A stretch of 50,770 nucleotides of DNA from JAFGPF01 sp964500415 (GCA_964500415.1 CAZCOB010000013.1:1-50770); one strand, 5' to 3'; positions 35,353-44,973 are shown, counted from the first letter of the stretch. Program-made: numbers and translations. Notes: generated by a model not told the origin, from the letters alone.

Positions 35353-36357
35353 TCAGTGCTCAGCTAAGCCAGGTGGGCTTTCTGTTCTTCTCAAACTCCA
35401 GTTGTTCAAACGAGCGTACCATTTCTTCTTATAAAGCCAGGGCAATAATTTCTGGTCTACTACACCCATAATGCCCATGGGCAAGAACATCAGTATGAGT
35501 ATCACAACAACAGCGCTGGATATTGATTGTAGGGTTTGGGCGAAACGAAGATATTCTGGGATGAAGGTGGCGATGATGGCCCCAATAATGGGGCCAATCA
35601 GACTATGACCAAAGCCGCCGATAAAGAGGAAGACGATTGTATTAACTCCGGCTTGGAAACTAAAAATACTTGGTATTGCCGCGCGATAATAGCTGACAAA
35701 AAAACTTCCTGCTACGGCAATAAAGAAATTCCCGATCAGTACATTAGCCAGGCGGTATCTCACCACATCAACGCCCACCGAACGAGCTAGCCGTAGGCTA
35801 GAACTAATTGAATTCCAAGCTCTACCAATCCTCGAATGGTAGAGTAAGTAATAAATTGTCACGATTATTACCAGTAAGAATAGACCTACATAATATACTT
35901 CACGTTGCGAATCGATTACCAAGGAGAAAATGGTTGGTGCTGGTACACCAGTGATACCTCCCCAGCCGCCGAAAAGCGGTACTGAGCCGAACATCTGGTA
36001 AATTGCCATTGATAGAACCAAACAAAACGTAAAGAAGGCTATCATACCCCGGGGCAAAGCTAATGAGAAGAGTAAACCGCCTAGTATCACCGCGACAAGC
36101 CCCCCGGCTAATAGGGTTAACCAGAAAGATACGCCGGCTTTCATCAGTAAAGCTGTAGTATAGCCGCCGATACCCCACCAAGCTGCAATGTCCAATCGTG
36201 GTAGCCCGACCCGCATACCGAGTGCAAAAGCCAATCCCAGCATAGAATACGTAATTGTCGTTATAGCTACTTGGTTCATGTAAGGGTTAATATATAGCGG
36301 AAGCGTTAATAATATTAAGCCTAAAAAGGTTAACCCTATAATATTTAACCTCGACAT
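35353..36357 (-). CDS. livM: Branched-chain amino acid-type ABC transporter permease LivM
   Basis: This is a 334-aa multi-spanning inner-membrane permease. It has a run of hydrophobic helices beginning NIIGLTFLGLILLTLPLYI, then the LivM-typical YSMLGLAFALGMRVGLPRLD. The cytoplasmic EAA-like region is SLRLARSVGVDVVRYRLANV, and the later FLFIGGFGHSLIGPIIGA is the family's conserved glycine-rich turn. ATG has AGGAG upstream. It is 26 bp after livH in the same operon. Confidence 0.93.
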   Translation of the reverse strand: MSRLNIIGLTFLGLILLTLPLYINPYMNQVAITTITYSMLGLAFALGMRVGLPRLDIAAWWGIGGYTTALLMKAGVSFWLTLLAGGLVAVILGGLLFSLALPRGMIAFFTFCLVLSMAIYQMFGSVPLFGGWGGITGVPAPTIFSLVIDSQREVYYVGLFLLVIIVTIYYLLYHSRIGRAWNSISSSLRLARSVGVDVVRYRLANVLIGNFFIAVAGSFFVSYYRAAIPSIFSFQAGVNTIVFLFIGGFGHSLIGPIIGAIIATFIPEYLRFAQTLQSISSAVVVILILMFLPMGIMGVVDQKLLPWLYKKKWYARLNNWSLRRTESPPGLAEH

Positions 36358-36383
36358 TAACTTCTCCTGAACTTTATTGCCAA

Positions 36384-37259
36384 CTATTCACCGGGTATGG
36401 GCATCGGTTTACCCAGTAAACCACCTGGTCGGAAGAACATCAATATGCCTACTAACACGAGGATTACGAGAAGGTTTAAGTCACTTACAAACTGGAAAGC
36501 AAAACTCTCCACAATGCCAATTAAAAAGGCCCCAATCAATGCTCCAGACATACTCCCTATACCACCCACCATCAGGACAAGGAGTGCTCGGGAGAAAACC
36601 ATTGTCCCCATCATGCTATATGCCCCATATACCGGTGCCACGATAGCTCCAGCAATACCGCTCAAACCACAGCCAACTGCCATCGTCAGCCAGAATATTT
36701 GTTTGGCATTAATTCCCTGCAATGTAGCCACTTCACTATTTTCAGCTGAAGCCAGCATGGCTTTACCCACTTTAAGTTTCATGAAATAATGTAATGCCAC
36801 CAGCACAGCAACAGAGCAGCCGATAACCAATAACTTCCCCCGACTTAAAACAACTCCTCCCAGATTAAGAACACCCGGGATTACTGCTGGTACAACTCGG
36901 TTCTGTTCGGCGAAGGTCAGCACCGAGGTTTGCTCAATTATAGTAACGAGTAAAACAGTAATTAACATTGAATTAAAGAAACCATACTTTAACGCCGGTT
37001 GAATTATGCCGATATAGATTAGTGCCCCCAGTGCCGCCATGCTTAACAGCGCCGCGAGGATGGCGACGGTGTAAGGCATACCCAGCGTAACCACGATTGT
37101 GAAGGTAAAAAAAGCTCCGAGCATTAGAAAATCACCCTGGGCAAAATTGAATACCTTGACCACACCTAGAGTTAAAGTTAATCCGGAGGCAACCAATGCG
37201 TACAGGCCACCACTCATAATACCGTTCACCAAGATCTGAAAAAACAAACTTGCACTCAC
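36384..37259 (-). CDS. livH: Branched-chain amino acid-type ABC transporter permease LivH
   Basis: This is a 291-aa permease. The start, LVNGIMSGGLYALVASGLTL, is the classical LivH N-terminus and is followed by KVFNFAQGDFLMLGAF. The later GINAKQIFWLTMAVGCGLSGIAGAI and VGGIGSMSGALIGAFLIG are also typical. The start is GTG with GGGAGG upstream. A strong hairpin (37289-37328) lies between it and the upstream binding-protein gene. Confidence 0.95.
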   Translation of the reverse strand: MSASLFFQILVNGIMSGGLYALVASGLTLTLGVVKVFNFAQGDFLMLGAFFTFTIVVTLGMPYTVAILAALLSMAALGALIYIGIIQPALKYGFFNSMLITVLLVTIIEQTSVLTFAEQNRVVPAVIPGVLNLGGVVLSRGKLLVIGCSVAVLVALHYFMKLKVGKAMLASAENSEVATLQGINAKQIFWLTMAVGCGLSGIAGAIVAPVYGAYSMMGTMVFSRALLVLMVGGIGSMSGALIGAFLIGIVESFAFQFVSDLNLLVILVLVGILMFFRPGGLLGKPMPIPGE

Positions 37260-37288
37260 AAAAAACCTCCCAAGACATAAATCACATC

Positions 37289-37328
37289 AATGCCGTATTG
37301 CCCTGAATATTCAAGGCAATACGGCATT
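37289..37328 (-). terminator. Perfect 14-bp hairpin between binding protein and livH
   Basis: AATGCCGTATTGCC (37289-37302) and GGCAATACGGCATT (37315-37328) form a perfect stem with a 12-nt loop. No T-run follows on the minus strand. It is 3' of the binding-protein gene, where such hairpins usually protect the upstream mRNA or partly terminate, giving more binding protein than permease. Confidence 0.65.
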
Positions 37329-37359
37329 TGACTCAGTACCGTCTAGGCTACTCAAATAG

Positions 37360-38784
37360 TCAATCTTGTCCAGTTATGCCAAGGTCAGAGAAATGAAGTG
37401 AGCTCGCAGCTTCTTCTTCAGCAGGAAATTTAGGATAACCGTATTCAGTCCAATATGCCTTATAGATATCAACCAGATTATTAGCTATGATCGAGAACAA
37501 ATATTGGTCCTTCATAGTAACTTGTGAGAAGTTTTTCAAGACACCATCGGTTATCCTTGCAACAGGATGACTATTACCCCCGGATGTTGTCCGAAAGTTA
37601 TTCAGATCCGGCCTGGCAAATAGCTGGACAAAACCCGTAGTGGTCCTCACTGCGTGATCCATGTGGTCGAGGTATGCCTTGATAACTTCAACGTCTACAC
37701 TCTGAGTGGCATTGATGGCATCTTCTAGTAACAACATTCCACCTAATGCCGCCGTGTTGTCCATATCTAGCTCGCCATATTCTTTAACATAAGCGTCAAG
37801 GAGAGATAGCATCCTGGGGTCTTTCTGGTAACCGGTGGGGTCCTGAGAGAACACTTCGCCACCTTCAATAAATTCTTTTCCTACCATGGTCGCCAGGTTG
37901 GCCACATCATTTACTGATGCTATACCCGGTAGTACAGTACCCTTGTAACCAGCATCGGCTAAAGCACGATACATATTCGGGACAGAGTTAGGAATCATTC
38001 CAAGATATATCATGTCAACACAGTCAGGATTGTAACTCAAAACCTTGGTCGCCACCGGACCAAAGTCTACCGTTGAGGGGTCAACGAAAATTGTTTCAAG
38101 CTTCTTTACACTACCTTTGCTAGCAATGTTCCACGCGGCGTTAATCTGGGGATCGAAAAACCGTCCCATTTGACTGTCCGGCTTAACTGATACGTAACTC
38201 TTTACACCCTTGTCACTCATATCTTTACATATTTTGTAGACTAGGGCACTAGCGAAAAAGTTTCCGGTAGTGTAATAATATTGGACATTGGGCATGGTAG
38301 CATCATTAGTCAGATCATTATCGATAACAATTACATGATTCGGTTCGGTGACGGTCATATCAACAGCCGGAGAACCGGTCCCACCCAGGACGAACTTCAC
38401 GCCATCTTGTAGCACCAGTTTGGTTAGCGCGTCTTTGGCCGCCGCCGGACCTGATTGAGTATCATAAATAATAAATTCTATCTTGTAAGTATCATCGCCG
38501 ATCTTCCACCCACCCGCATCATTGACCAGTTTGGCATAAAGATCGGACCACTTTTTGCCCTGAATAAATTGCGGGTTATTTAGCGAAAGAAGTGACCCAA
38601 TTTTTAATGTTTTGAGTGGCGCTGGGGTTGGCTCTGGTGTGGTAGTGGTTGGCTCTGGTGTGGTAGTGGTTGGCTCCGGTGTGGTAGTGGTTGGCTCCGG
38701 TGTGGTAGTCTTGGAGCAAGCGCCTAAGAAAATTGCCAACACTATCAATATAGATAGTGAACCAAATAGTAACTTCTTTTTCAC
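37360..38784 (-). CDS. ABC transporter substrate-binding lipoprotein (LivJ/K family)
   Basis: This is a 474-aa binding protein for the Liv-type importer. The signal peptide ends in lipobox FLGAC (Cys23). Then come four tandem TTTTPEP-type repeats (linker about 30 residues), and a periplasmic-binding-protein type I domain beginning LKTLKIGSLLSLNNPQF. The domain continues with KLVNDAGGWKIGDDTYKIEF and DTQSGPAAAKDALTKLV, normal for this family. The start is GTG with GGAGG upstream. It is the first gene of the long minus-strand block and is divergent from the second ferredoxin gene. The ligand is not predictable from motifs. Confidence 0.93.
   Translation of the reverse strand: MKKKLLFGSLSILIVLAIFLGACSKTTTPEPTTTTPEPTTTTPEPTTTTPEPTPAPLKTLKIGSLLSLNNPQFIQGKKWSDLYAKLVNDAGGWKIGDDTYKIEFIIYDTQSGPAAAKDALTKLVLQDGVKFVLGGTGSPAVDMTVTEPNHVIVIDNDLTNDATMPNVQYYYTTGNFFASALVYKICKDMSDKGVKSYVSVKPDSQMGRFFDPQINAAWNIASKGSVKKLETIFVDPSTVDFGPVATKVLSYNPDCVDMIYLGMIPNSVPNMYRALADAGYKGTVLPGIASVNDVANLATMVGKEFIEGGEVFSQDPTGYQKDPRMLSLLDAYVKEYGELDMDNTAALGGMLLLEDAINATQSVDVEVIKAYLDHMDHAVRTTTGFVQLFARPDLNNFRTTSGGNSHPVARITDGVLKNFSQVTMKDQYLFSIIANNLVDIYKAYWTEYGYPKFPAEEEAASSLHFSDLGITGQD
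38630..38712 (-). repeat. Tandem 21-bp repeats encoding TTTTPEP linker
   Basis: About four copies of a 21-bp unit (plus-strand form GGCTCTGGTGTGGTAGTGGTT, with Ct/Cc variation) encode the Thr/Pro linker of the binding lipoprotein. Copies start near 38630, 38651, 38672 and 38693, and the last is partial. Copy number could vary between strains by slippage. Confidence 0.85.
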
Positions 38785-38987
38785 AATACCTCCTTTATAT
38801 ACTTATCAGAAATCAATTATATATTCTCTATTCTTATCCCACCTCCTATACGGTTAATTTTGCCTATTACTTAAGAATGCGAAATTACATAGTGAAATTG
38901 TGTAACTTGTTAGATCGATATTTTTACTATAATTTCTTTTGTATTTATTATGTTAAAAAAATAAATTCTTTATATTGCACTTAATAT

Positions 38988-39016
38988 TTGACTATATATT
39001 TATTGTCATATATAAT
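38988..39016 (+). promoter_or_regulatory. Promoter of the second ferredoxin/flavoprotein operon
   Basis: TTGACT (38988-38993), a 17-bp spacer and TATAAT (39011-39016) form a near-consensus promoter. It leaves a leader of about 150 nt before the ferredoxin GTG at 39176. The 391-bp divergent region must also hold the promoter for the binding-protein block, but I found no good minus-strand boxes for it. Confidence 0.65.
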
Positions 39017-39175
39017 ATACACAATCATATTCTGAATTTCAAAATTTGTCAAGCACAAAAAGTTCCGGAATATTGTGTAATAGAAAAAGATGCACCTATT
39101 CTTAACATTTAAATCATGTACAACGATGGTTTCATTGGTCTGAAAACGACCGAATTGTAAGAACGGAGGTGATCT

Positions 39176-39388
39176 GTGAAAAGTACGAAGAAGATTGCCA
39201 AGGTAGAGATTGATAAGGATGCGTGCAACGGGTGCAAGATGTGCGTAGAGGCTTGTTTTATGGACGTGATACGCTGGGATAATGAACAAAAAAAGCCGGT
39301 CGCCGCTTATCCTGAGGATTGTAAATGGTGTTTGTTTTGTGAAGACGCTTGCCCTGTACAATGCATAGAAGTGATACCACCCTGGTAA
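39176..39388 (+). CDS. Two-[4Fe-4S] ferredoxin, AprB-like (second copy)
   Basis: This 70-aa paralogue of 12093-12338 shares most of its sequence pattern: CNGCKMCVEAC, then DVIRWDNEQKKPVAAYPEDC, then CKWCLFCEDACPVQC. Two [4Fe-4S] clusters are expected. The start is GTG with a very strong RBS (GGAGGTGATC). The AprA-like flavoprotein follows after 54 bp, as in the first module. It should serve as the electron-transfer subunit of that flavoprotein. Confidence 0.93.
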   Translation: MKSTKKIAKVEIDKDACNGCKMCVEACFMDVIRWDNEQKKPVAAYPEDCKWCLFCEDACPVQCIEVIPPW

Positions 39389-39442
39389 TAACCGCCAGTT
39401 CACTGGTTGTTGATACATAAGGGAATTATTAAGGAGGGAGTA

Positions 39443-41185
39443 ATGGCTAACCTTGAGGATTTGGGAGAAGTAATCTCCACGGATATGCTTATCGTCGGCG
39501 GTGGTATCGCTGGATTGACCGCAGCACTCAAAGCAAAAGAAGAGTCACCTGACTTGGGTATCCTCATAGTCGAGAAACAGACTGTGGGCTGGGCAGGGGC
39601 AGCGCCGAGGGGAGGTATGGTTATCTGGGTATTATCACCTGAAGATGACGTAGATAAACTGATGAAATTCCATGTGAGTAACCTCGGTCAATATGTGAAC
39701 GACCAGGAACTTCTATACGAATATGCCAGCGGAGCGTATGGGCGAATTGAGAAGCTTGCGGAATGGGGAGTGGACATGCCCAGAGATGCCAAGGGAAACA
39801 TCGAGATAACCAAGGTTTTCCAACCACCGTTTTTTTTGCCTGAATACTGGTCATATGTCTGTGTTGATAGTGATATGCTCCTACCGCTACGCAACACAGC
39901 CCGCAAAAGAGGAGTGAAGATACTGAACAAAGTCCAGGTGGTCGACTTATTGCAGCAGGGAGAACGTGTCGTCGGAGCGGTTGGTTTCAACATAATTGAT
40001 GGCCGATTCTATATCTTTAAGGCTAAATCAACCGTGTTAGCCAACGGCCTCTGCGGTGACCGCACAGATTTATTTGCCGCCAGTTGTGGCGATGGTGTCG
40101 CTGCCGCCTATCGTGCCGGTGCGGCGATGAGGAATGCTGAGTTCGGCAGTATGGTTGGCTTTCGACTTCGCGAGGGCTACACGAGTAGCGGTACCTACTA
40201 TACCATCTCTTTCATTCACGCACCCATGAGCTATGACAGCCTGACTAACGCCGCTGGAGAGAGATTGTCCAAGCGATACAACAAGACAAAGATAGGGCCA
40301 GACTTTCTCCTGGACATAGAAAAGGAACTAAACGAAGGACGGGGGCCAGTCTACATTGATGTTGATGAGTCAATGCGAAAGACGCAGAAGCAGATATTGG
40401 GGACAAAAGACTACTGGCCCCGGAAGAAATTCACCTCGATTGAAAACCGCCATGTAGAAAAAGTCAAGAAATATGGTAAAAACCCGGTGCCAAGAGCCGA
40501 GGGAGCAATAAGCGCCGGGGCTGGTCACTGTTCTGCGGTGAAAGTCGACCATGATATGAAGACTACCCTTGATGGCCTCTGGGCTATCGGCGATACCAGT
40601 ATTGCCGGGTCAGGCTGGCCAGGAGCGATAATGGCACCGCCGGGTGGTATGTGCGGCTCTGGCCTGGGAAACGCTATGTTCGCATCGCTCAAAGGAGCTC
40701 CACCTGCCGCCCGTTATGCTGCGCAAGCACCAAAACCCGAAGTAAATTACGCAGAGGTAAAAAAACTCAAAGAGAGTATATTTGCCCCGATCCGGCGTGA
40801 TAAGGGTATTTCCGCCGATGAGGCTATGTCTGCGTTAAGAAATGCCATTACCATACCCAAATATCACCTGCACCGTAACAAGGCTAATCTTGAGACATTG
40901 CTGTCCCGGCTTGAAGAAGTGAGGCAGAGATTGCCGGACCTTTATGCCAAGGACTATCACAATCTGTGTAAATGCCACGAGGCAGTAAGCATGACACTGG
41001 GTCCGGAGCTATCCTTCACAGCGGCTTTGAATAGGACCGAGAGCCGCGGGACTCATGTCCGGGAAGATTACCCGAAACGTGATGACAAGAACTGGCTGAA
41101 ATGGATAGTCATCAAACAAGAAGCAGGCAAGGTGGTAATTACTACCGAGCCGGTACCCATAAATAAATACAAAATCAAGCCATAA
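39443..41185 (+). CDS. AprA-like FAD-dependent oxidoreductase subunit (second copy)
   Basis: This is a 580-aa flavoprotein and close paralogue of 12386-14077. The FAD start is STDMLIVGGGIAGLTAALKA, then LIVEKQTVGWAGAAPRGG. HDMKTTLDGLWAIGDTSIAG and TESRGTHVREDYPKRDD follow in the same places. The N-terminal sequence EDLGEVISTD is nearly the same as in copy 1. The middle part (residues about 240-370) is more different, suggesting different substrates. ATG 39443 has GGAGGGAG upstream. It is followed by a CocE-type hydrolase rather than a binding protein. Confidence 0.9.
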   Translation: MANLEDLGEVISTDMLIVGGGIAGLTAALKAKEESPDLGILIVEKQTVGWAGAAPRGGMVIWVLSPEDDVDKLMKFHVSNLGQYVNDQELLYEYASGAYGRIEKLAEWGVDMPRDAKGNIEITKVFQPPFFLPEYWSYVCVDSDMLLPLRNTARKRGVKILNKVQVVDLLQQGERVVGAVGFNIIDGRFYIFKAKSTVLANGLCGDRTDLFAASCGDGVAAAYRAGAAMRNAEFGSMVGFRLREGYTSSGTYYTISFIHAPMSYDSLTNAAGERLSKRYNKTKIGPDFLLDIEKELNEGRGPVYIDVDESMRKTQKQILGTKDYWPRKKFTSIENRHVEKVKKYGKNPVPRAEGAISAGAGHCSAVKVDHDMKTTLDGLWAIGDTSIAGSGWPGAIMAPPGGMCGSGLGNAMFASLKGAPPAARYAAQAPKPEVNYAEVKKLKESIFAPIRRDKGISADEAMSALRNAITIPKYHLHRNKANLETLLSRLEEVRQRLPDLYAKDYHNLCKCHEAVSMTLGPELSFTAALNRTESRGTHVREDYPKRDDKNWLKWIVIKQEAGKVVITTEPVPINKYKIKP

Positions 41186-41314
41186 GGAACATACGGTTGA
41201 GTTAGCAAGTCATATTTAACATCTTCCACAAGCTTTGCCGTTCTAAGAGAGAAGATGCTAAATTTGGAATTCAACCATTTTACGTCTCTGTTTATGCACG
41301 CGGGGAGAAGAAAG

Positions 41315-43024
41315 ATGAGCCGTGAAAAATCAACTGTGATACGCCAATTCGGTAATGAGCGCATCGGAGTCATTTACCGCAAAGCTCAACCACTCGACAC
41401 GCGAACGTTTGGCATCGAATTGCAGACGCCTTCCAAGCTGGAATTTAAACCAGGCTCAACCACTCTCAAAAAAGGCATGACATTTATCGAGCACGGCGTA
41501 TCGCTGCCGTGCGATATTATCTGGGAACGTGATACAGGGGTGAAAATGCGGGATGGTATTACCCTGTACGCTGATATCTTTCGCCCGGTGGGCGGTAAGA
41601 AACTACCGGTTATATTAAGCTGGAGTCCCTATGGTAAAACGCTACCACAGAAGGCACCCCCGGGCGTAAATCCCAGTGCGATTTCCGGTCTGCAAAAATT
41701 TGAGGGCCAGGACCCGGCTTACTGGTGTAATCATGGCTACGCTGTAATCAACGTGGATTCCCGGGGTTCTTTCTACTCCCAGGGGGACATTGAATACTGG
41801 GGTACACCTGGGGCTGATGACTGTAACGATTTTATTGAATGGGCGGTAACTCAGGCATGGTGTAACGGCAAAATAGCGATGTCGGGCAACTCCTGGCTGG
41901 GTATTATCCAGTGGTTCGCAGCTGCCCAAAACCCGCTGCACTTAACAGCAATCGCTCCTTGGGAAGGCCATATTGACATATACCGCTACGATGTCCTCCG
42001 TGGTGGGATTACCGATACGGGCTTCTGTAACTTTAATACCGGCACTCAGATAGGCCAGAGCCGTGTTGAGGATATGTCTGCCATGGCGGTAAAGTACCCG
42101 TTGATGAACGCATACTGGGAAGATAAGGCCGCTAGGCTGGAGGCTATCAATGTGCCGGCTTATATTGTCGCTAGCTGGGGAGGCCATCACACTATCGATG
42201 CGTTTCGCCGTATCTCCTCTCAAGAGAAGTGGCTCCGTGTCCATAACACTGGGGAGTGGCCCGATTATTACGAACACGCGGAAGACCTGAGACGTTTTTT
42301 TGATTATTATCTGAAAGGGATAGATAACGGATGGGAGCAAACCCCGCGAGTACGCCTCTCGGTTCTGGACCCTGGTGGTACTGATCAGGTCAACCGTCCG
42401 GAGAAAGAGTGGCCCTTGGCTGGTACCAAGTATGAGAAGTTCTATCTTGATGCCTCATGTGGGAAGCTTATTCATAAACCGATAGTTAATGAATCCTCGA
42501 TTCGCTATAAGTCTGACGATGGCCAAAGTGAAGTTACTTTCGATATTGATATCAAGAAAGACACCGATTTTATAGGGTATGTTAAACTGCATTTATGGGT
42601 AGAGGCTGAAGGTGCTAATGATGCCGATATTTTTGTGCTTGTTTATAAGCTAGACACTAAGGGGAGACCCATAACCGGAGGCTATGGCTTTGTCGGACCC
42701 GATGGTAGACTGCGGGCTTCCCATCGTAAGCTGGATATCAAACGATCGACTTCTTGGCTTCCCTATCATCCTCACCGTAAAGAGGAACTACTTAAGCCCG
42801 GTGAGATCGTTCCGTTGGATATCGAAATTCGTCCCATTGGGATGCACTGGAAAGCCGGCGAACAACTACGACTTGTTTTGGCGGGGTACAATATTCTCCG
42901 CCGCTTTCGGACAGGACCCCTCAACATGGATTTACCCGCCCCGGTAACGCGAAATAAAGGATACCATGTTATCCACACCGGCGGCCGGTATGATTCTTAT
43001 CTACAATTGCCCCTGATACCTTGA
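41315..43024 (+). CDS. CocE/NonD family hydrolase (alpha/beta fold acyl esterase)
   Basis: This is a 569-aa protein of the X-Pro dipeptidyl-peptidase/cocaine esterase-like family, which hydrolyses esters or amides. The catalytic elbow is GNSWLG (Ser193), after GTPGADDCNDFIEWAVTQ and VINVDSRGSFYSQG, which are also typical. A His follows in the DYYEHAEDLRRFFDYYLKG region of the catalytic-domain end. A C-terminal beta-rich domain (about residue 400 on) closes with LAGYNILRRFRTG. ATG 41315 has GGGGAG upstream; the 20 residues before it are not protein-like. No signal peptide is visible, so it is cytoplasmic. It may release an acid from the imported compound for the enzymes next to it. Confidence 0.9.
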   Translation: MSREKSTVIRQFGNERIGVIYRKAQPLDTRTFGIELQTPSKLEFKPGSTTLKKGMTFIEHGVSLPCDIIWERDTGVKMRDGITLYADIFRPVGGKKLPVILSWSPYGKTLPQKAPPGVNPSAISGLQKFEGQDPAYWCNHGYAVINVDSRGSFYSQGDIEYWGTPGADDCNDFIEWAVTQAWCNGKIAMSGNSWLGIIQWFAAAQNPLHLTAIAPWEGHIDIYRYDVLRGGITDTGFCNFNTGTQIGQSRVEDMSAMAVKYPLMNAYWEDKAARLEAINVPAYIVASWGGHHTIDAFRRISSQEKWLRVHNTGEWPDYYEHAEDLRRFFDYYLKGIDNGWEQTPRVRLSVLDPGGTDQVNRPEKEWPLAGTKYEKFYLDASCGKLIHKPIVNESSIRYKSDDGQSEVTFDIDIKKDTDFIGYVKLHLWVEAEGANDADIFVLVYKLDTKGRPITGGYGFVGPDGRLRASHRKLDIKRSTSWLPYHPHRKEELLKPGEIVPLDIEIRPIGMHWKAGEQLRLVLAGYNILRRFRTGPLNMDLPAPVTRNKGYHVIHTGGRYDSYLQLPLIP

Positions 43025-43221
43025 CGGGCCATATTAATCTTGATAGCCAAAGATGATCTGCCCTCAGAAATGATGCTACGCTTAAAAAATGCTAAACTCC
43101 ACCTAGAACATGCCTTTTGTGTTCTACTGCATAATATTAAAATGATCACTCTACGATAAGCCCGGGATGAAGGCAGGTCAATGTCGGAAACTGTTACGAA
43201 AAACTAAACGGAGATATTCAA

Positions 43222-44973
43222 ATGAAAGATAAGGCGGCGCAGAAAAAAGTCACGTTGGAAGTCCTTAATCCACGCGGCGTTCTTCAATCTGTCCCGATAT
43301 CTGGATTGAACAATCCTCGGCCTCCAAGTCTGAACGGCAAGAAAATTGCTCTAATGAGTGAGAAATTAGAATCGCTCCATTTATTTAATGCACTCGAGGC
43401 ATTGTTGAAGAAGAAATACCCCAACGCAACCTTTTTACGATTCGATTCTCCGGCAAATCCGGCACGTCCCGATAACACCGCTGAAGTAGCAGCAAAATGC
43501 GATGTCTGGCTGCAGGGTGTTAAGACCTCGGGCTCAAGCGTCGTTGATTATGATATCAAAATGGAAAAACTCGGCAAACCCGGGGCATCGTTCTGTATTA
43601 GCAGCCTGCTAAGCCAGCGTAAGCGTCTGGCAGAAGTCAGCGGCATGCCCACGCTACGCATTATTGCGATACCAAGTATCGAGTATTTAAGTGCCGAAGG
43701 ATATCCAGAAAAGATGAAACCGGTTGCATCCTCTGTTTTCGATGCTACCATTAAAGCTTTGACGACTCCCTTGAGCGCGATAGAGAAACATCCGAAGCCC
43801 TTCACCTATGACTACAAACCTATGAAATTTTCCAGCGATAGCTATACTGAAGCGGCAGAGAAATTCCAGCAATACTGTGTAGATAATTACCTGGGAGACG
43901 GCCTGCCGCTAATACCACCCACCCGCGAGGCTGTTGCCTGGATACTCACCGGGACCAGCCGTTCGCCCTCTGAAAAAATCGGTGTCTTGTCTCCGCGTAA
44001 TGGCCTGGCAACCATAGAAAAAATCGCTATCAATGCTGTCATGGCAGGAGCTAAACCGGAATATCTGCCAGTCATAATTACCGCTATTGAATGCGTGGCG
44101 GAGCCGAGCTTTAATCTCTATCACTTGTCTACCTCAACAGGCAGTCCCACACCCTTGATCTGGGTGAATGGGCCCATTGCCAAGGAAATAGGCATGAACT
44201 CCGGAATTGGTTTTTTAGGTCGGGGGAACCGGGCCAACAATACCATCGGTCGTGCTATCGGTCTTTGTCTTATTAACATCGGCTGGCGTTTGATGAACGC
44301 CGACCCGGGATATACCGGAGACCCGGAAGGATTCTGTAATTTCACCTTCGCGGAAAACGAGCAGGAAAGCCCTTGGGAGTCCTTTGCCGCAGAGCTGGGC
44401 TACAAACCGGAGGAAAGTACGGTGACGATTAATGAGACCATGGCATATAACCGGAACGGTCCCGGCGGCGGCATGAGTTCTCAAACAATGGAACAATCGT
44501 TGGATACTATAGCCAGGATGATAATGGGTACGGGCGGCACTATCAATAGATTAATGTTTACCAAAGGCTTACGTTACCAATTGGCTTTAAATCCCACTCT
44601 CGCCCGGCAGCTGGCTGATACCGGATTTACCAAGCAGTCTCTGGCAAAATGGCTCTATCAAAAGACCTGTATTAAGTGGGACCAGCTTAAGGAAGAAGAA
44701 AAAGAAACGATAAAACGTTTCGTATCTTCAGGGTCTATTCCAGGTATGAAGGCACAGGATATTGGGCCGGGAATGGTTTTACCCGCTTTTGAGAACCCAA
44801 AGCAGTTAGCCATCCTGGTAGCCGGCGATGCAGGAGGTAATACGGTATTGTGGAACTCCCCCGTTGGCTCGACATTTATCAACTCTGATATGGCCGATAA
44901 TTTTAAAAACCCCGTAAAACCATTTATGACCAAAGTGATACGTGGGGCTACGTTAACTAAAGCTGGGCGCTAA
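43222..44973 (+). CDS. UGSC-like two-domain protein, copy 4
   Basis: This 583-aa copy opens with KVTLEVLNPRGVLQSVPIS and LNGKKIALMSEKLESLHL. The motif position reads GVKTSGSSVVD, so Ser replaces Sec/Cys and the final Cys is Ser. The second domain shows LGDGLPLIPPTREAV, TIEKIAINAVMAGAKPEYLPV, GRGNRANNTIGRA and FAENEQESPWESFAAELGY. ATG has GGAG upstream. It is most like copy 1 in overall length and in having an extended C-terminal region. It lies 80 bp before copy 5, as a tandem pair downstream of the AprA-like and CocE-type genes. The function is unknown. Confidence 0.75.
   Translation: MKDKAAQKKVTLEVLNPRGVLQSVPISGLNNPRPPSLNGKKIALMSEKLESLHLFNALEALLKKKYPNATFLRFDSPANPARPDNTAEVAAKCDVWLQGVKTSGSSVVDYDIKMEKLGKPGASFCISSLLSQRKRLAEVSGMPTLRIIAIPSIEYLSAEGYPEKMKPVASSVFDATIKALTTPLSAIEKHPKPFTYDYKPMKFSSDSYTEAAEKFQQYCVDNYLGDGLPLIPPTREAVAWILTGTSRSPSEKIGVLSPRNGLATIEKIAINAVMAGAKPEYLPVIITAIECVAEPSFNLYHLSTSTGSPTPLIWVNGPIAKEIGMNSGIGFLGRGNRANNTIGRAIGLCLINIGWRLMNADPGYTGDPEGFCNFTFAENEQESPWESFAAELGYKPEESTVTINETMAYNRNGPGGGMSSQTMEQSLDTIARMIMGTGGTINRLMFTKGLRYQLALNPTLARQLADTGFTKQSLAKWLYQKTCIKWDQLKEEEKETIKRFVSSGSIPGMKAQDIGPGMVLPAFENPKQLAILVAGDAGGNTVLWNSPVGSTFINSDMADNFKNPVKPFMTKVIRGATLTKAGR

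Noticed and set aside
38630..38712. CRISPR-like tandem repeats
   Set aside because: The 21-bp units have no spacers and encode the Thr/Pro linker of a lipoprotein in frame.
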